From assembly GCA_029882335.1 (NCBI GenBank), contig JAOUKW010000242.1, positions 1 to 6,324 of the forward strand: a stretch of 6,324 nucleotides of DNA, written 5' to 3'. Under the pieces are notes generated by a model. It saw only the letters and a list, made by a program, of their open reading frames with translations. It searched no databases and was not told where the DNA came from. Source of the DNA: Candidatus Heimdallarchaeota archaeon (GTDB lineage: Archaea > Asgardarchaeota > Heimdallarchaeia > Heimdallarchaeales > Kariarchaeaceae). Below, piece after piece: positions 5,952 to 6,324 of this stretch. Made by a program: the position numbers and the translations under genes. Position 1 is the first letter of the stretch; each line of letters starts with the position of its first letter.

Positions 5952-6324
5952 ATGAACCTAAATAATTTATATAATTTTAAAAATAGCATACGACATTTTT
6001 TAAATATTGACTCTCTTAATTATCCCAATTTAGAAGGAGACGAAGTGTTTTCAGTTAGTGAATTGTCCTGGACAAAACCAATTTCATTTAGAGTACTGAA
6101 GGATGGGGACAAATATAGAACGATAAAGTTGCCTAACATACTTAGTTTTGTTAGAGCATACTATTATTATAAAGATCTTCCCAATTTTGACGATCTTGAA
6201 ACGTTTGGTTCTAGGCACAGAAGGCTTACTGTAAATTTGGAAACAGGTGATTTCATTACAGGTGAATATGATCGCCAAATTGAGGGTGATTTAATGAAAT
6301 TGTGTTTATATGACTCACTGATAA
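5952..6324 (+). CDS. Partial gene, probable Abi/DRT-like reverse transcriptase N terminus
   Basis: The frame is open from ATG 5952 to the window edge, giving 124 residues without a stop. After a polar N-terminal part (1-45), the pattern PISFRVLKDGDKYRTIKLPN (48-67) resembles the RT0/RT1 region of bacterial reverse transcriptases: a hydrophobic strand, basic residues, Y-R, then I..PN. SFVRAYYYYKDLPNF follows, then SRHRRLTVNLETGDF (95-109), YDRQIEGDLMKLCLYDSLI. In Abi-type and DRT reverse transcriptases a similar stretch leads to the first catalytic Asp (LDIKSYY-like), which would lie just past the edge. The YxDD motif is not visible, so the family is not proved. Alternatives are another defence protein or an unrelated orphan. 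The strong Shine-Dalgarno sequence sets it apart from its neighbours and may reflect transfer. Confidence 0.8.
   Translation, partial: MNLNNLYNFKNSIRHFLNIDSLNYPNLEGDEVFSVSELSWTKPISFRVLKDGDKYRTIKLPNILSFVRAYYYYKDLPNFDDLETFGSRHRRLTVNLETGDFITGEYDRQIEGDLMKLCLYDSLI

Noticed and set aside
6063..6075. Palindrome TTGTCC-T-GGACAA as an operator
   Set aside because: It lies within the coding sequence of the RT-like gene and is a single occurrence, so chance is the simpler explanation.
6084..6278. Minus-strand ORF
   Set aside because: It is antisense to the RT-like gene, which has a strong Shine-Dalgarno site and more convincing protein character.
1..6324. tRNA or rRNA genes
   Set aside because: No T-arm-like GGTTCRANTC in a foldable context and no conserved rRNA segment was seen. 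The GGTTCGAG at about 2577 is inside a protein gene.

Overview
The window is very AT-rich and only about half of it is coding. It looks like archaeal chromosomal DNA, possibly an ammonia-oxidising thaumarchaeon of the Nitrososphaera/Nitrosocosmicus type. That guess rests on three things: AT-rich TATA-like boxes centred about 25-27 nt before several start codons (typical of leaderless archaeal transcripts), long gaps between small genes, and a stand-alone Cas4/Dna2-like Fe-S nuclease. The host assignment is inference, and nothing here fixes the taxon.

Layout. Positions 1-316 hold no credible gene. Two minus-strand genes (317-739 and 1058-1498) encode related small proteins with three predicted membrane segments, a local paralogous pair. 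Positions 1499-2353 are non-coding apart from a short decayed open segment (1758-1892) that faintly resembles a transposase end. They also contain a striking tandem array of eight exact-length 30-bp units (2071-2310). After the array come a doubtful small ORF (2366-2548) and a 336-residue soluble protein of unknown function (2541-3551) with a possible winged-helix segment near its N terminus. A 94-residue orphan (3823-4107) starts at a GTG whose TATA-like box is flanked by three copies of TGGGACA.

The best recognised gene is a Cas4/Dna2-type PD-(D/E)XK nuclease with a four-cysteine Fe-S signature (4662-5480). No CRISPR array or other cas gene is visible near it. A 471-bp non-coding stretch with two hairpins follows. 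The right edge cuts a plus-strand gene (from 5952) whose N terminus resembles the start of an Abi/DRT-type reverse transcriptase. Unlike the other genes it has a strong Shine-Dalgarno sequence.

How the genes work together is not evident. Each gene appears to have its own promoter, and there is no clear operon. A Cas4-like nuclease beside a possible defence-type reverse transcriptase, with a decayed mobile-element trace and repeats, suggests an accessory or defence-prone region. That reading depends mainly on the partial reverse-transcriptase call, which the sequence beyond the right edge would settle.
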